Shown here piece by piece: positions 8,748-16,420 of a DNA stretch of 64,000 nucleotides. Numbering within the stretch: the stretch's first letter is position 1; each line of letters begins with the position of its first letter. The position numbers and the translations under genes were made by a program. The stretch spans positions 248,001-312,000 of the forward strand of contig JAFYUM010000006.1 of the NCBI GenBank assembly GCA_017558505.1, read 5' to 3'. Below the pieces are notes generated by a model. That model had not been told where the DNA came from and did not search any database. It worked only from the letters and a program-made list of their open reading frames with translations. Origin of the DNA: Ruminococcus sp. (GTDB lineage Bacteria; Bacillota; Clostridia; Oscillospirales; Ruminococcaceae).

Positions 8748-10115
8748 ATGATACATAAGTATAAATTGAACGGTTTTAATATAGTTCTTGACGTCAACAG
8801 CGGTGGAGTTCATATCGTTGATGAGCTGACATATGACCTGCTTGACAATATTGAGCCTCCATTCGAGGATAAGTGCCCTCAGAAAGTTGTGGACAAGCTT
8901 TCAAAGGTTTATTCAGTTGAGGATATTGAGTGCTGTTACGGCGAAATCGTTGAGCTTTACAACGAAAAAATTCTTTTTTCCGAGGATGATTACGAGAAGT
9001 ACGCAAAGTACTCTGTGGCTTCACCTGTAAAGGCTATGTGCCTTAATATCGCCCATGACTGCCAGCTTCGTTGCAAGTACTGTTTTGCTTCTACAGGCGA
9101 TTTCGGCCAGGGACGTAAGCTTATGACTCTTGAAACCGGTAAGAATGCCATTGACTTCCTCCTTGAAAATTCAGGCGACAGAAAAAATCTGGAGCTTGAC
9201 TTCTTTGGCGGCGAGCCTCTTATGAATTTCAAGGTGGTTAAGCAGATTGTTGAATATGCCCGTTCCCGTGAAGCTGAATTCAATAAGAAATTCCGCTTTA
9301 CTATCACTACAAACGGACTTCTTCTTGATGATGAAAAGATTGAATTTATCAATAAGGAAATGTCAAACGTAGTTCTCTCCATTGACGGACGTAAGGAGAT
9401 AAACGATTATTTCCGTGTTCTTCCAAATGGACAAGGCTGTTATGATATGATTCTTCCAAAATATCAGAAGCTTGTTGCAGGTAGAGGGGATAAGGAATAC
9501 TATGTGAGAGGCACATTCACAAACAAGAATCTCGACTTCTCCAACGATGTATTTGCTCTTTATGAAGCAGGCTTTGATCAGATTTCCATTGAGCCTGTTG
9601 TAGGCGAGGGTGATGAGTATGCTCTTACTGAAAAGGAGCTTACAGCGGTATTCAAGGAGTATGAAAATCTTGCTAACCGTATTCTCGAAAATGAGAAGAA
9701 GGGCGGTAAGTTCAACTTCTTCCACTTTATGATTGACCTTGATCAGGGTCCATGTGCTATTAAGCGTCTTCGTGGCTGTGGCTGTGGAAACGATTATGTT
9801 GCAATTACTCCTGACGGTGATATCTACCCATGCCACCAGTTTGTCGGCATGGAGGAATACAAAATGGGTAACATTGACGAGGGTACATTCAATCAGGAAA
9901 TGAAGTCTGATTTTGCAAATTGTCATGTATACTCAAAGCCTGAGTGCCGCAAGTGCTGGGCGAAGTTCTATTGCAGCGGTGGATGCAATGCAAACAATTA
10001 CCAGTATGTGGGGGATGTACGTTCTGCACACAAGATTTCCTGCGAGCTTGAAAAGAAGCGCCTTGAATGTGCAATTATGCTGAAAGCGGCAAGAACCTTC
10101 GGCGACGCTGAATAA
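8748..10115 (+). CDS. scfB: SCIFF maturase, radical SAM/SPASM protein
   Basis: 455 residues. An N-terminal precursor-binding region (about residues 1-95, RRE-like in this family) precedes the radical SAM core with Cx3Cx2C at C105, C109 and C112 (CQLRCKYC), followed by FFGGEPLMNF and TTNGLLL. The C-terminal third is a cysteine-rich SPASM domain (CAIKRLRGCGCG, GDIYPCHQF, CRKCWAKFYCSGGC) that would hold two further 4Fe-4S clusters. Family knowledge: it installs thioether links in the SCIFF peptide encoded just upstream. The start has AGGAG nine bases before it. No dedicated exporter or protease gene is adjacent. Confidence 0.95.
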   Translation: MIHKYKLNGFNIVLDVNSGGVHIVDELTYDLLDNIEPPFEDKCPQKVVDKLSKVYSVEDIECCYGEIVELYNEKILFSEDDYEKYAKYSVASPVKAMCLNIAHDCQLRCKYCFASTGDFGQGRKLMTLETGKNAIDFLLENSGDRKNLELDFFGGEPLMNFKVVKQIVEYARSREAEFNKKFRFTITTNGLLLDDEKIEFINKEMSNVVLSIDGRKEINDYFRVLPNGQGCYDMILPKYQKLVAGRGDKEYYVRGTFTNKNLDFSNDVFALYEAGFDQISIEPVVGEGDEYALTEKELTAVFKEYENLANRILENEKKGGKFNFFHFMIDLDQGPCAIKRLRGCGCGNDYVAITPDGDIYPCHQFVGMEEYKMGNIDEGTFNQEMKSDFANCHVYSKPECRKCWAKFYCSGGCNANNYQYVGDVRSAHKISCELEKKRLECAIMLKAARTFGDAE

Positions 10116-10129
10116 ATTAAATTAGTAAA

Positions 10130-10158
10130 AATGTGCGGCAGAAATGCCGCACATTTTT
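10130..10158 (+). terminator. Terminator after the SCIFF maturase gene
   Basis: Perfect 11-base stem (10130-10140 and 10145-10155) with a GAAA tetraloop and a following T-run. Confidence 0.85.
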
Positions 10159-10172
10159 ATATTGATAAAGAT

Positions 10173-10196
10173 AAAGGGCGGAATTTTCCGCCCTTT
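10173..10196 (-). terminator. Terminator of the P-type ATPase gene
   Basis: Ten-base stem aaagggcgga/tccgcccttt with a four-base loop, directly after the ATPase stop on the minus strand. Confidence 0.7.
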
Positions 10197-10202
10197 ATAT
10201 AT

Positions 10203-12824
10203 TTATTTTTCGTTATGCTTTATAAGACCGAGAGCCTTTGAAACTTCCATAATAACTGTGGGGATAAGGAATAATCCAACACAGATAAGATACTGAACAG
10301 CTGAAAGCTTTACAAGTCCGAAAATTGTACGGAGGGGAGTGAAAAGCACGATTGCTACAAGGGCAATTGATGCCAGTACAGCTTTGTTCAGAGTCTTGTT
10401 TGTGAAAATTCCTGTTTTGAAAAGTGAACGGTCACTTCTCATATTGAATGACTGGATAACCTGTGACATAGCAAGAACAAAGAATGTCATTGTCTGACCG
10501 ATTTTTAATGTTTCTTCTGTGCCGTTATAACCGATTTTAAAGGCAATAAGTGAAAGAATACCGAACATAAAGCCCTGTAAAATTATACGCACTCCGAAAC
10601 CATTTGCGAAAAGTCCCTCTTTCTTTGGCTTGGGCTTGCGTGTCATGATGTCCTTATCAACGTCCTCCATGCCAAGGGCAATTGCAGGAAGCGAGTCAGT
10701 TACGAGGTTAATCATAAGCAGCTGCATTGAAAGCAGGGGAGTTTTGTGCCAGAGAAGCATTGCGAAGAATACGAGGATAACCTCACCGATATTTGTACCG
10801 AGGAGGAAACCTACAACCTTCTTGATGTTTGCGTAGATTCCACGACCCTCTCTTACAGCGTCAACGATTGTAGCAAAGTTGTCGTCTGTGAGAGTCATAT
10901 CGGATGCACCCTTTGCTACGTCTGTACCTGTGATACCCATTGCACAGCCGATATCAGCGGCTTTAAGTGCCGGAGCGTCGTTTACACCGTCGCCTGTCAT
11001 GGATACAACCTGGTCTTTTTTCTGCCAAGCCTTGACAATGCGGATTTTATTTTCGGGGGAAACTCGTGCGTATACACTGATTGACTCAACCTGATTGTCC
11101 AGTTCTTCCTCTGACATAGCGTCAAGCTCTGCACCTGTAATAGCTCTGTCTCCCTCAACAAGAATACCTAAATCCTTTGCAATAGCGGCAGCTGTTATAA
11201 CGTGGTCACCTGTAATCATAACGGGACGGATACCAGCCTGACGGCATACTGCTACGGCATCTCTTGCCTCAGGACGTGGAGGATCGATCATACCAACAAG
11301 ACCTGCAAGTGTAAGTCCGTTTTCGATTTCCTCTGATGTAAGTTCAGCGGGAATTGTATCAATTTCCTTGTATCCGATAGCGAGAACACGGAGAGCGTCA
11401 GCACTCATCTTCTCGGTAATTTCCTTTGCCTTTGTGATATTTCCGCCTATACAGCGTTCAGCCATCATATCAAAAGCACCCTTTACGATAACGATGTTCT
11501 TATCGCCGAACTTATTGATAGAGGTCATAAGCTTTCTGTCGGAGTCGAAAGGAATTTCGCCTACACGGTTATGCTGTGCATTGATTTCGTCCTTTGGCAT
11601 ACCGTTTTTGTGAGCCGCAAGAACAATAGCTGTTTCTGTAGGATCGCCGATGTGCTGTTCTTCACCGTTTTCAAAGGAAACGCTGCCGTCACAGCATAAA
11701 GCACCGATCATAAGGAGTTTTTTGATATCTTCGGGGCAGTTTTCGTCAACGAGAACAACATCGTCTGAATTGTCGATATATGCCTTGACAACTGTCATTT
11801 TGTTCTGTGTGAGAGTACCTGTCTTATCGGAGCAGATAACAGATGCGCTTCCGAGAGTTTCAACGGCAGGAAGTCGTCTGATAAGAGCATTCTTCTTAAC
11901 CATACGCTGAACGCCGATAGAGAGAACAATTGTAACAATTGCAGGAAGCCCCTCGGGGATAGCTGATACAGCAAGAGAAATAGCTGTCATAAAGATTTCA
12001 AGAGCAGGAATACCGTTGAGCATACCTACAACGAAGATAATAGCACAAGCTGCAAGAGCCATAATACCGAGGTATTTACCAAGCTGTGCAAGTTTCTGCT
12101 GGAGGGGAGTCTGTGAATCGCCCTCATTGTCGAGAAGATTTGCAATTTTACCCATTTCGGTATTCATACCTGTGGAGGTTACAACAGCAGTTGCAGTACC
12201 ATAAGTAACGGAACAGCCTGAGAATACCATATTTGTTCTGTCGCCGATAGGAGCATTTTCCTCAACGGGAGCATATGCGTCCTTTTCGCTGGGAACTGAT
12301 TCGCCTGTGAGGGCGGATTCCTCTGATTTAAGGCTTACACTGTGGATAAGTCTGGAATCGGCAGGTACGAAATCGCCTGCTTCAAGGTGGATAACGTCAC
12401 CGGGAACGAGTTCAGCAGCGTCAATTACCTTTTCAACGCCGTTTCTTATAACACGGGCATGGGGAGCTGACAAATTCTGTAAAGCATCAAGAGCTTTTTC
12501 AGCCTTGCTTTCCTGAACAACACCCATAATTGCGTTGAGAATAACGATAAGAAGAATAAGTACAGGCTCAAAAAATTCCTTTGGATTGCCCTCGATAACT
12601 GCAACAACGAATGAAATAACTGCCGCAATAAGCAGAATGATAATCATTACGTCCTTGAACTGTTCGAGGAAACGCTGGAAAGTAGTTTTCTTTTTCTTTT
12701 CACGGAGCTTATTTTCACCGTATTTTTCACGGTTTGCAGTAACCTCCGCATCGGATAACCCCTGTTCGACACTCACGTTGTATTCCTTGAGTATCTCGTC
12801 GTTTGATTTGCTGTGTGCTGACAT
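10203..12824 (-). CDS. Cation-transporting P-type ATPase, calcium (P2A) type
   Basis: 873 residues, full length for P2 ATPases. Motifs in order: TGES in the actuator domain (about residue 175), the phosphorylation site SDKTGTLTQNK (Asp near 333), and the hinge GDGVNDAPALK (about 613). The N-terminal cation-ATPase domain (EYNVSVEQGLSDAEVTANREKYG) and a C-terminal helical domain flank them. M4 carries AISLAVSAIPEGLPA, the PEGLPA form typical of calcium pumps of the SERCA/PMR1 and LMCA1 group. Likely exports calcium at the plasma membrane; manganese cannot be excluded. Start supported by AAGGAGG and an excellent promoter. It appears monocistronic. Confidence 0.93.
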   Translation of the reverse strand: MSAHSKSNDEILKEYNVSVEQGLSDAEVTANREKYGENKLREKKKKTTFQRFLEQFKDVMIIILLIAAVISFVVAVIEGNPKEFFEPVLILLIVILNAIMGVVQESKAEKALDALQNLSAPHARVIRNGVEKVIDAAELVPGDVIHLEAGDFVPADSRLIHSVSLKSEESALTGESVPSEKDAYAPVEENAPIGDRTNMVFSGCSVTYGTATAVVTSTGMNTEMGKIANLLDNEGDSQTPLQQKLAQLGKYLGIMALAACAIIFVVGMLNGIPALEIFMTAISLAVSAIPEGLPAIVTIVLSIGVQRMVKKNALIRRLPAVETLGSASVICSDKTGTLTQNKMTVVKAYIDNSDDVVLVDENCPEDIKKLLMIGALCCDGSVSFENGEEQHIGDPTETAIVLAAHKNGMPKDEINAQHNRVGEIPFDSDRKLMTSINKFGDKNIVIVKGAFDMMAERCIGGNITKAKEITEKMSADALRVLAIGYKEIDTIPAELTSEEIENGLTLAGLVGMIDPPRPEARDAVAVCRQAGIRPVMITGDHVITAAAIAKDLGILVEGDRAITGAELDAMSEEELDNQVESISVYARVSPENKIRIVKAWQKKDQVVSMTGDGVNDAPALKAADIGCAMGITGTDVAKGASDMTLTDDNFATIVDAVREGRGIYANIKKVVGFLLGTNIGEVILVFFAMLLWHKTPLLSMQLLMINLVTDSLPAIALGMEDVDKDIMTRKPKPKKEGLFANGFGVRIILQGFMFGILSLIAFKIGYNGTEETLKIGQTMTFFVLAMSQVIQSFNMRSDRSLFKTGIFTNKTLNKAVLASIALVAIVLFTPLRTIFGLVKLSAVQYLICVGLFLIPTVIMEVSKALGLIKHNEK

Positions 12825-12890
12825 AATCTAAATTACCTCCTTATATCATGTGTTATGTTGCACTAACATTTTGCAAATGTTTACCATACA

Positions 12891-12919
12891 ATTATAATAT
12901 GTTTTGTTACAATTGTCAA
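12891..12919 (-). promoter_or_regulatory. Promoter of the P-type ATPase gene
   Basis: On the minus strand TTGACA (12919-12914), 17-base spacer, TATAAT (12896-12891): a perfect sigma-A consensus. Confidence 0.85.
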
Positions 12920-12990
12920 TGGGGATTTTGTCGTTTTGGGAGTTTTTACAAATAGCGGTTTATAGGGGAATTTTTATTGGTGAAGATAAT

Positions 12991-13126
12991 ATAGCGAACG
13001 ACAAAATCTTTTGGCGTTTGCTATTTACCGATCCGCACATCCGCAAACTTTAGTTTGCGGATGTGCGAGGCACTTTAAATCATTAATTATAGTGAATGTC
13101 AAATTATATTTGACGTTCACTATAAT
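12991..13126. repeat. Cluster of three consecutive palindromes
   Basis: Three inverted repeats lie within 136 bases: arms 12991-13006/13009-13024 (14 of 16 pairs), 13034-13049/13052-13067 (16 of 16, two-base loop), and 13086-13103/13109-13126 (17 of 18). The first and third share a related arm (atagYgaacg-caaa), suggesting common ancestry. None is followed by a T-run, so they do not look like simple terminators. They occupy the gap upstream of the ATPase promoter; apart from them and a terminator I see nothing else in 12925-13258. Confidence 0.75.
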
Positions 13127-13210
13127 TTTACTGCGATTTTATCATAAAACAATCACAAATTGCACCTTATGCCATTGGATTTGTCTGCTAATATTTTAGG
13201 GATTGGTATA

Positions 13211-13248
13211 AAATGCCTCTCCATTCAGAATGGGGAGGCATTTTTAGA
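13211..13248. terminator. Terminator after the nucleoside phosphorylase-like gene
   Basis: Fifteen-base stem (13211-13225 with 13229-13243, one G-T pair) with a three-base loop and T/A tails on both sides. Confidence 0.8.
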
Positions 13249-13258
13249 AATTATGATT

Positions 13259-14008
13259 TTACAAAAACAAAGCTGTTTCAAGTGCAATATATAATTTACC
13301 CAGATTGTGATTTGCCCCGTGAAGTCCCTCAATGTCATAACCGCTTGATTCCAGTACATCACCTGATTCAAGAAAATCATAAAGCTCAAAATCATAGAAA
13401 TCACACAAAGCCTGTACACCTGCCAGTTCCATTTCAACTGCAATACAGCCCTCTTTTCTGCGTTTTTCAACAAGTCCCACAGTTTCTCTTATCATAGAAT
13501 CTGTAGTCCAGACTTTGCCCAATACATAGGGGATATTTAATTCTTCAAATATATCAGCTAATTTCTTGCTGTTTTTGATTTCGATATAGTCTGCGGGTTC
13601 AGCAAAGTAGTATGAACAACCTTCGCCACGATAGCTTTCTGTGGGAATTATAAATCTGCCTTCGGTTTTTTCTCTGTCAAGACTTCCGCAAGAACCAAAC
13701 ATAATAAATTTTGTGGCACCTGTCTGCCAATGTGCTTCATTGCAGAAAGCCGACGCAAGTGCAGAACCTATACCTGTTAAATAAAAGGCAATATCTCTGC
13801 CTTTATAATTCATTTTATAGATAGTTATATCACCGTTACAAGAACTCAGAATTCCAATCTTTTCGCATAGATAGGTATTAAGCAGGTGATTATGTATATC
13901 TATTGAAAAGATAATCAGACATAAATCTGTAATATGTTTTGGTTCGCCGTAAAAATCCTTAATATTAATAACGGGTTCTGTTTTAATATCATAGCAATCT
14001 GTAATCAT
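13259..14008 (-). CDS. Nucleoside phosphorylase-like protein (PNP/UDP family)
   Basis: 249 residues of the purine/uridine phosphorylase superfamily: phosphate-loop-like FGSCGSL near residue 106, WTTDSMIRET, and the nucleoside-binding VEMELAGVQAL. Members cleave nucleosides with phosphate to free base and ribose-1-phosphate. The N-terminal portion (about 60 residues) differs from classical DeoD/Udp, so substrate is undetermined. Start has AAGGAG eight bases upstream. The gene stands alone, with a nested inverted repeat upstream of its start and a strong terminator behind it. Confidence 0.82.
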   Translation of the reverse strand: MITDCYDIKTEPVINIKDFYGEPKHITDLCLIIFSIDIHNHLLNTYLCEKIGILSSCNGDITIYKMNYKGRDIAFYLTGIGSALASAFCNEAHWQTGATKFIMFGSCGSLDREKTEGRFIIPTESYRGEGCSYYFAEPADYIEIKNSKKLADIFEELNIPYVLGKVWTTDSMIRETVGLVEKRRKEGCIAVEMELAGVQALCDFYDFELYDFLESGDVLESSGYDIEGLHGANHNLGKLYIALETALFL

Positions 14009-14034
14009 AATATTTCTCCTTTTTTCTTAGTTAT

Positions 14035-14114
14035 ACCCGAAAAACTTCCTTTAGTCAAGAAGTTTTTACTGGTATACCAGTAAAAACTTTGAAATTTAAC
14101 ATAGTTTTTCGGGT
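14035..14114. repeat. Nested inverted repeat with perfect 30-bp palindrome
   Basis: Outer arms of 12 bases (14035-14046 acccgaaaaact, 14103-14114) enclose a perfect 30-base palindrome (14060-14089, centre tggta|tacca). The structure sits 27 bases upstream of the nucleoside phosphorylase-like gene. It could be an operator or a small non-autonomous mobile element; no coding content is seen. Confidence 0.65.
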
Positions 14115-14173
14115 TGGTTTATGTGAAGTTGCTTTAGGGCATTTCTAAAATTTATCATATCTTTGAAAATCAC

Positions 14174-14400
14174 CAATTTTCCCGCAAAAGGAAATCTGCA
14201 ATATGCACGATTTCAATGCCGTTATCATTGCCGATTGCAAGAGGGTCACGGCAGACAACATACTTATGATTATGGTCTTTAATTTTCATAAGATTATCTG
14301 TTTCACGAGTGGACTCTGTCGGTAGTTAAACGCAAACCTGCACATATATACGTTCTTCTCTGCGAACTCCTACAAAGTCAATTTCCTTTGTGCTGTTCTT
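14174..14400 (-). pseudogene. Remnant of AAA ATPase with DUF4143-type C-terminus
   Basis: Conceptual minus-strand translation gives KEIDFVGVRREERIYVQV, then an in-frame TAA, then NLMKIKDHNHKYVVCRDPL and IVHIADFLL to a stop. This is the recognisable C-terminal end of the large ATP-binding/DUF4143 family. The rest of the gene is missing and the frame is interrupted, so it is not functional. It abuts the tail of the small membrane protein gene to its right. Confidence 0.65.
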
Positions 14401-14457
14401 TACTGCGCTTGTATTCCACATCAAGCACACGCTGAATATCAGTATGCTCGTTGAGTT

Positions 14458-14643
14458 TTACTGCAAGCTCAAAATATCCCTGTCAAAATTATCCACCTTA
14501 ATGGGACTGCTGTAATCAATATTTTTTCGCTGTTCCACCTGCTTGCCGAAGCTTTTAATCTGCCTTTTCAGTATAATATGCTTCACGAAAAATACGAAAA
14601 AGAGCACAAAGAGGCAGAGTATAATAATTTTTGCTAAATCCAT
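14458..14643 (-). CDS. Small single-pass membrane protein downstream of ABC-2 permease
   Basis: 61 residues: one hydrophobic segment (about residues 5-27, IIILCLFVLFFVFFV) followed by a basic tail. It follows the ABC permease by 23 bases on the same strand with AGAGG upstream, so it is probably co-transcribed. The frame seems truncated: adding one base in the T-run near 14472 would extend it into ELAVKLNEHTDIQRVLDVEY, a plausible original C-terminus. Function unknown. Confidence 0.5.
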   Translation of the reverse strand: MDLAKIIILCLFVLFFVFFVKHIILKRQIKSFGKQVEQRKNIDYSSPIKVDNFDRDILSLQ

Positions 14644-14666
14644 AATATGCCTCTTTTATAAAAAAT

Positions 14667-15392
14667 TTATCTGAAATTCTTTTTCTTATAGCTTACGTAA
14701 GTAAGTGCGTATAATCCAATGAAGGAAACAAAAAAGCTGCCTATAACCTTAATGATGAAATTGGTTTCATATTCGGGTTTTACAAATTCCATTATCTGTA
14801 TCTGCGGCATATAGCTTAAAGCATCGGTTAACCATTTATATCCGTCTGTAAGTTCGGAAATTGTCATATATGCCATAGTGGGAAGCATGCTTATAGTGTA
14901 AATAAGAACAGGTCCACCAAGAATATGCCTGATAAATATTGTAAAACAGGCAAAATTCAGTATAATTATTATACCGAGGATTATAGTCAGCCATAATTGC
15001 TTTAAATCGCCGAGAGGATAAATATTACCCATGATAGCGAATGTAATTATTGCAGGTATAATCAGAACAGCTGCTGTAATGCAGTTGTACACAATAATCT
15101 TGCTGAGAATTATATGGTGAGTATTTGCACCGTTCATTATCTCATAATAATATGTTCTGTTCTGGAACATATTTGAAATCATAGCAGAGAGTACAATCCC
15201 CACATATCCTGATATGAGAAATCCGCCGCCCTGTGCATATGCAAGAAGAATATAGAACATATTCACTTCGTTCATATCAGCAAGCGATATAAACGGCATT
15301 GCAAGGGGGAGTAGACCGAAAACTACGAATACTACAAAGAATATTCCCGAATGTGTAACTCTGTAAAATTCAGCTTTAATAAGTTTAGTCAT
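14667..15392 (-). CDS. ABC-2 type transporter permease
   Basis: 241 residues with about six hydrophobic segments (FFVVFVVFGLLPLAMPF; GGGFLISGYVGIVLSAMI; CITAAVLIIPAIITFAIMG; LTIILGIIIILNFACF; further pairs). The organisation resembles ABC-2 permeases of bacitracin/lantibiotic-type exporters. The ATG at 15392 is preferred over an upstream GTG because AGGTAGG precedes it and it overlaps the ATPase stop (ATGACTAA), implying translational coupling. Substrate unknown; it could export a peptide or drug. Confidence 0.8.
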   Translation of the reverse strand: MTKLIKAEFYRVTHSGIFFVVFVVFGLLPLAMPFISLADMNEVNMFYILLAYAQGGGFLISGYVGIVLSAMISNMFQNRTYYYEIMNGANTHHIILSKIIVYNCITAAVLIIPAIITFAIMGNIYPLGDLKQLWLTIILGIIIILNFACFTIFIRHILGGPVLIYTISMLPTMAYMTISELTDGYKWLTDALSYMPQIQIMEFVKPEYETNFIIKVIGSFFVSFIGLYALTYVSYKKKNFR

Positions 15393-16293
15393 TTTCAGCA
15401 CCTACCTTTGATAAATAGAAATCTTCAAGACTTTCGCCCTCGCTTATGAATTTGGTGAGGATAAGTCCGTTGTCCGTAATGGTTTTCGACACTTTTTCAA
15501 TATTATCAAGGTGGTCAAACAGGCGGATTTCATCGCCGTGAATGACCTTGTACTGATTTGTACCCAGTTTATCTTCAATAACTGCAGCTGTACGGTTGAT
15601 GTCGTTTGTACGGATTGCGTAGTAGCTGCGGCATTTCGCCATAAGCTCCTCTCTGCTGAGGTTTTCAATCTGTTTACCGTGGTTGATGATTGAAAAATCC
15701 GTGCAGAGTTCGGACAATTCCGAAAGAATGTGGCTTGAAATGATAATGGTTACGTTTTTTTCCTCCGAAAGCTTTTTCAGCATAAGGCGGATTTCCACGA
15801 TACCCTCAGGATCAAGACCGTTTACAGGCTCGTCAAGTACCATAATTTCAGGCTCTGTGAGAAGTGCCATAGCGATTCCAAGACGCTGCGTCATACCAAG
15901 AGAGAATTTGCCTGCGGCTTTTTTTCCGACGTCGTGAAGTCCGACAAAGTCAAGCATTTCGTCGATTTTCTTTTTGTCGGCAACGCCTTTGACATAGCGG
16001 ACATACTCCATATTCTGCCTTGCATTCATACTTTTATCAATGATTGGCGCTTCAAGCATAAATGCCATTCTGTTCCTGAATTGGTCGAGATTGTCGCTTT
16101 TTCCAAAGAAACTCATTTCCCCTTTACTGGGAGCCGCAAGACCTGCCATCATTTTCATTATGGTTGTCTTGCCCGCACCGTTCGGCCCTATAAGTCCACA
16201 TATATGACCTTTTTCAACGTTAAGGCTGAAATTGTCAACTACTGTTTTTTTACCGTAGGTTTTGCTTATGTTTTTCAGCTCAATTACATTCAT
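15385..16293 (-). CDS. ABC transporter ATP-binding protein (CcmA/BcrA type)
   Basis: 302 residues. Walker A GPNGAGKTT, signature SLGMTQRLGIAMAL, Walker B IMVLDEPVNGLDPEG and the switch His (ISSHILSELSEL) are all present, followed by a roughly 90-residue C-terminal extension typical of drug/peptide exporters partnered with ABC-2 permeases. Start taken at 16293 because AAAGGA lies eight bases upstream; an ATG nine bases earlier has no site. It is first in an operon with the permease and small membrane protein, and its promoter is back-to-back with that of the DUF1538 gene. Confidence 0.85.
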   Translation of the reverse strand: MNVIELKNISKTYGKKTVVDNFSLNVEKGHICGLIGPNGAGKTTIMKMMAGLAAPSKGEMSFFGKSDNLDQFRNRMAFMLEAPIIDKSMNARQNMEYVRYVKGVADKKKIDEMLDFVGLHDVGKKAAGKFSLGMTQRLGIAMALLTEPEIMVLDEPVNGLDPEGIVEIRLMLKKLSEEKNVTIIISSHILSELSELCTDFSIINHGKQIENLSREELMAKCRSYYAIRTNDINRTAAVIEDKLGTNQYKVIHGDEIRLFDHLDNIEKVSKTITDNGLILTKFISEGESLEDFYLSKVGAEND

Positions 16294-16318
16294 ATGTACC
16301 ATCCTTTCTGTTGTTCAT

Positions 16319-16347
16319 ATTATAACACATTGTCAGTTTTGTTTCAA
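16319..16347 (-). promoter_or_regulatory. Promoter of the ABC-2 exporter operon
   Basis: Minus strand TTGAAA (16347-16342), 17-base spacer, TATAAT (16324-16319). Confidence 0.75.
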
Positions 16348-16358
16348 TACTTATTTTC

Positions 16359-16387
16359 TTGCAAAAAGATCAAAGATATGTTATAAT
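16359..16387 (+). promoter_or_regulatory. Promoter of the DUF1538/PII operon
   Basis: TTGCAA (16359-16364), 17-base spacer, TATAAT (16382-16387). The gap to the divergent promoter is only 12 bases, so the two could influence each other. Confidence 0.75.
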
Positions 16388-16420
16388 AATAATACAGAAA
16401 TTTGCTAAGGGGTGAAATTC

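Noticed and set aside
16412..16414. GTG start for the DUF1538 protein
   Set aside because: It overlaps the AAGGGGTG ribosome site; TTG at 16421 has proper spacing.
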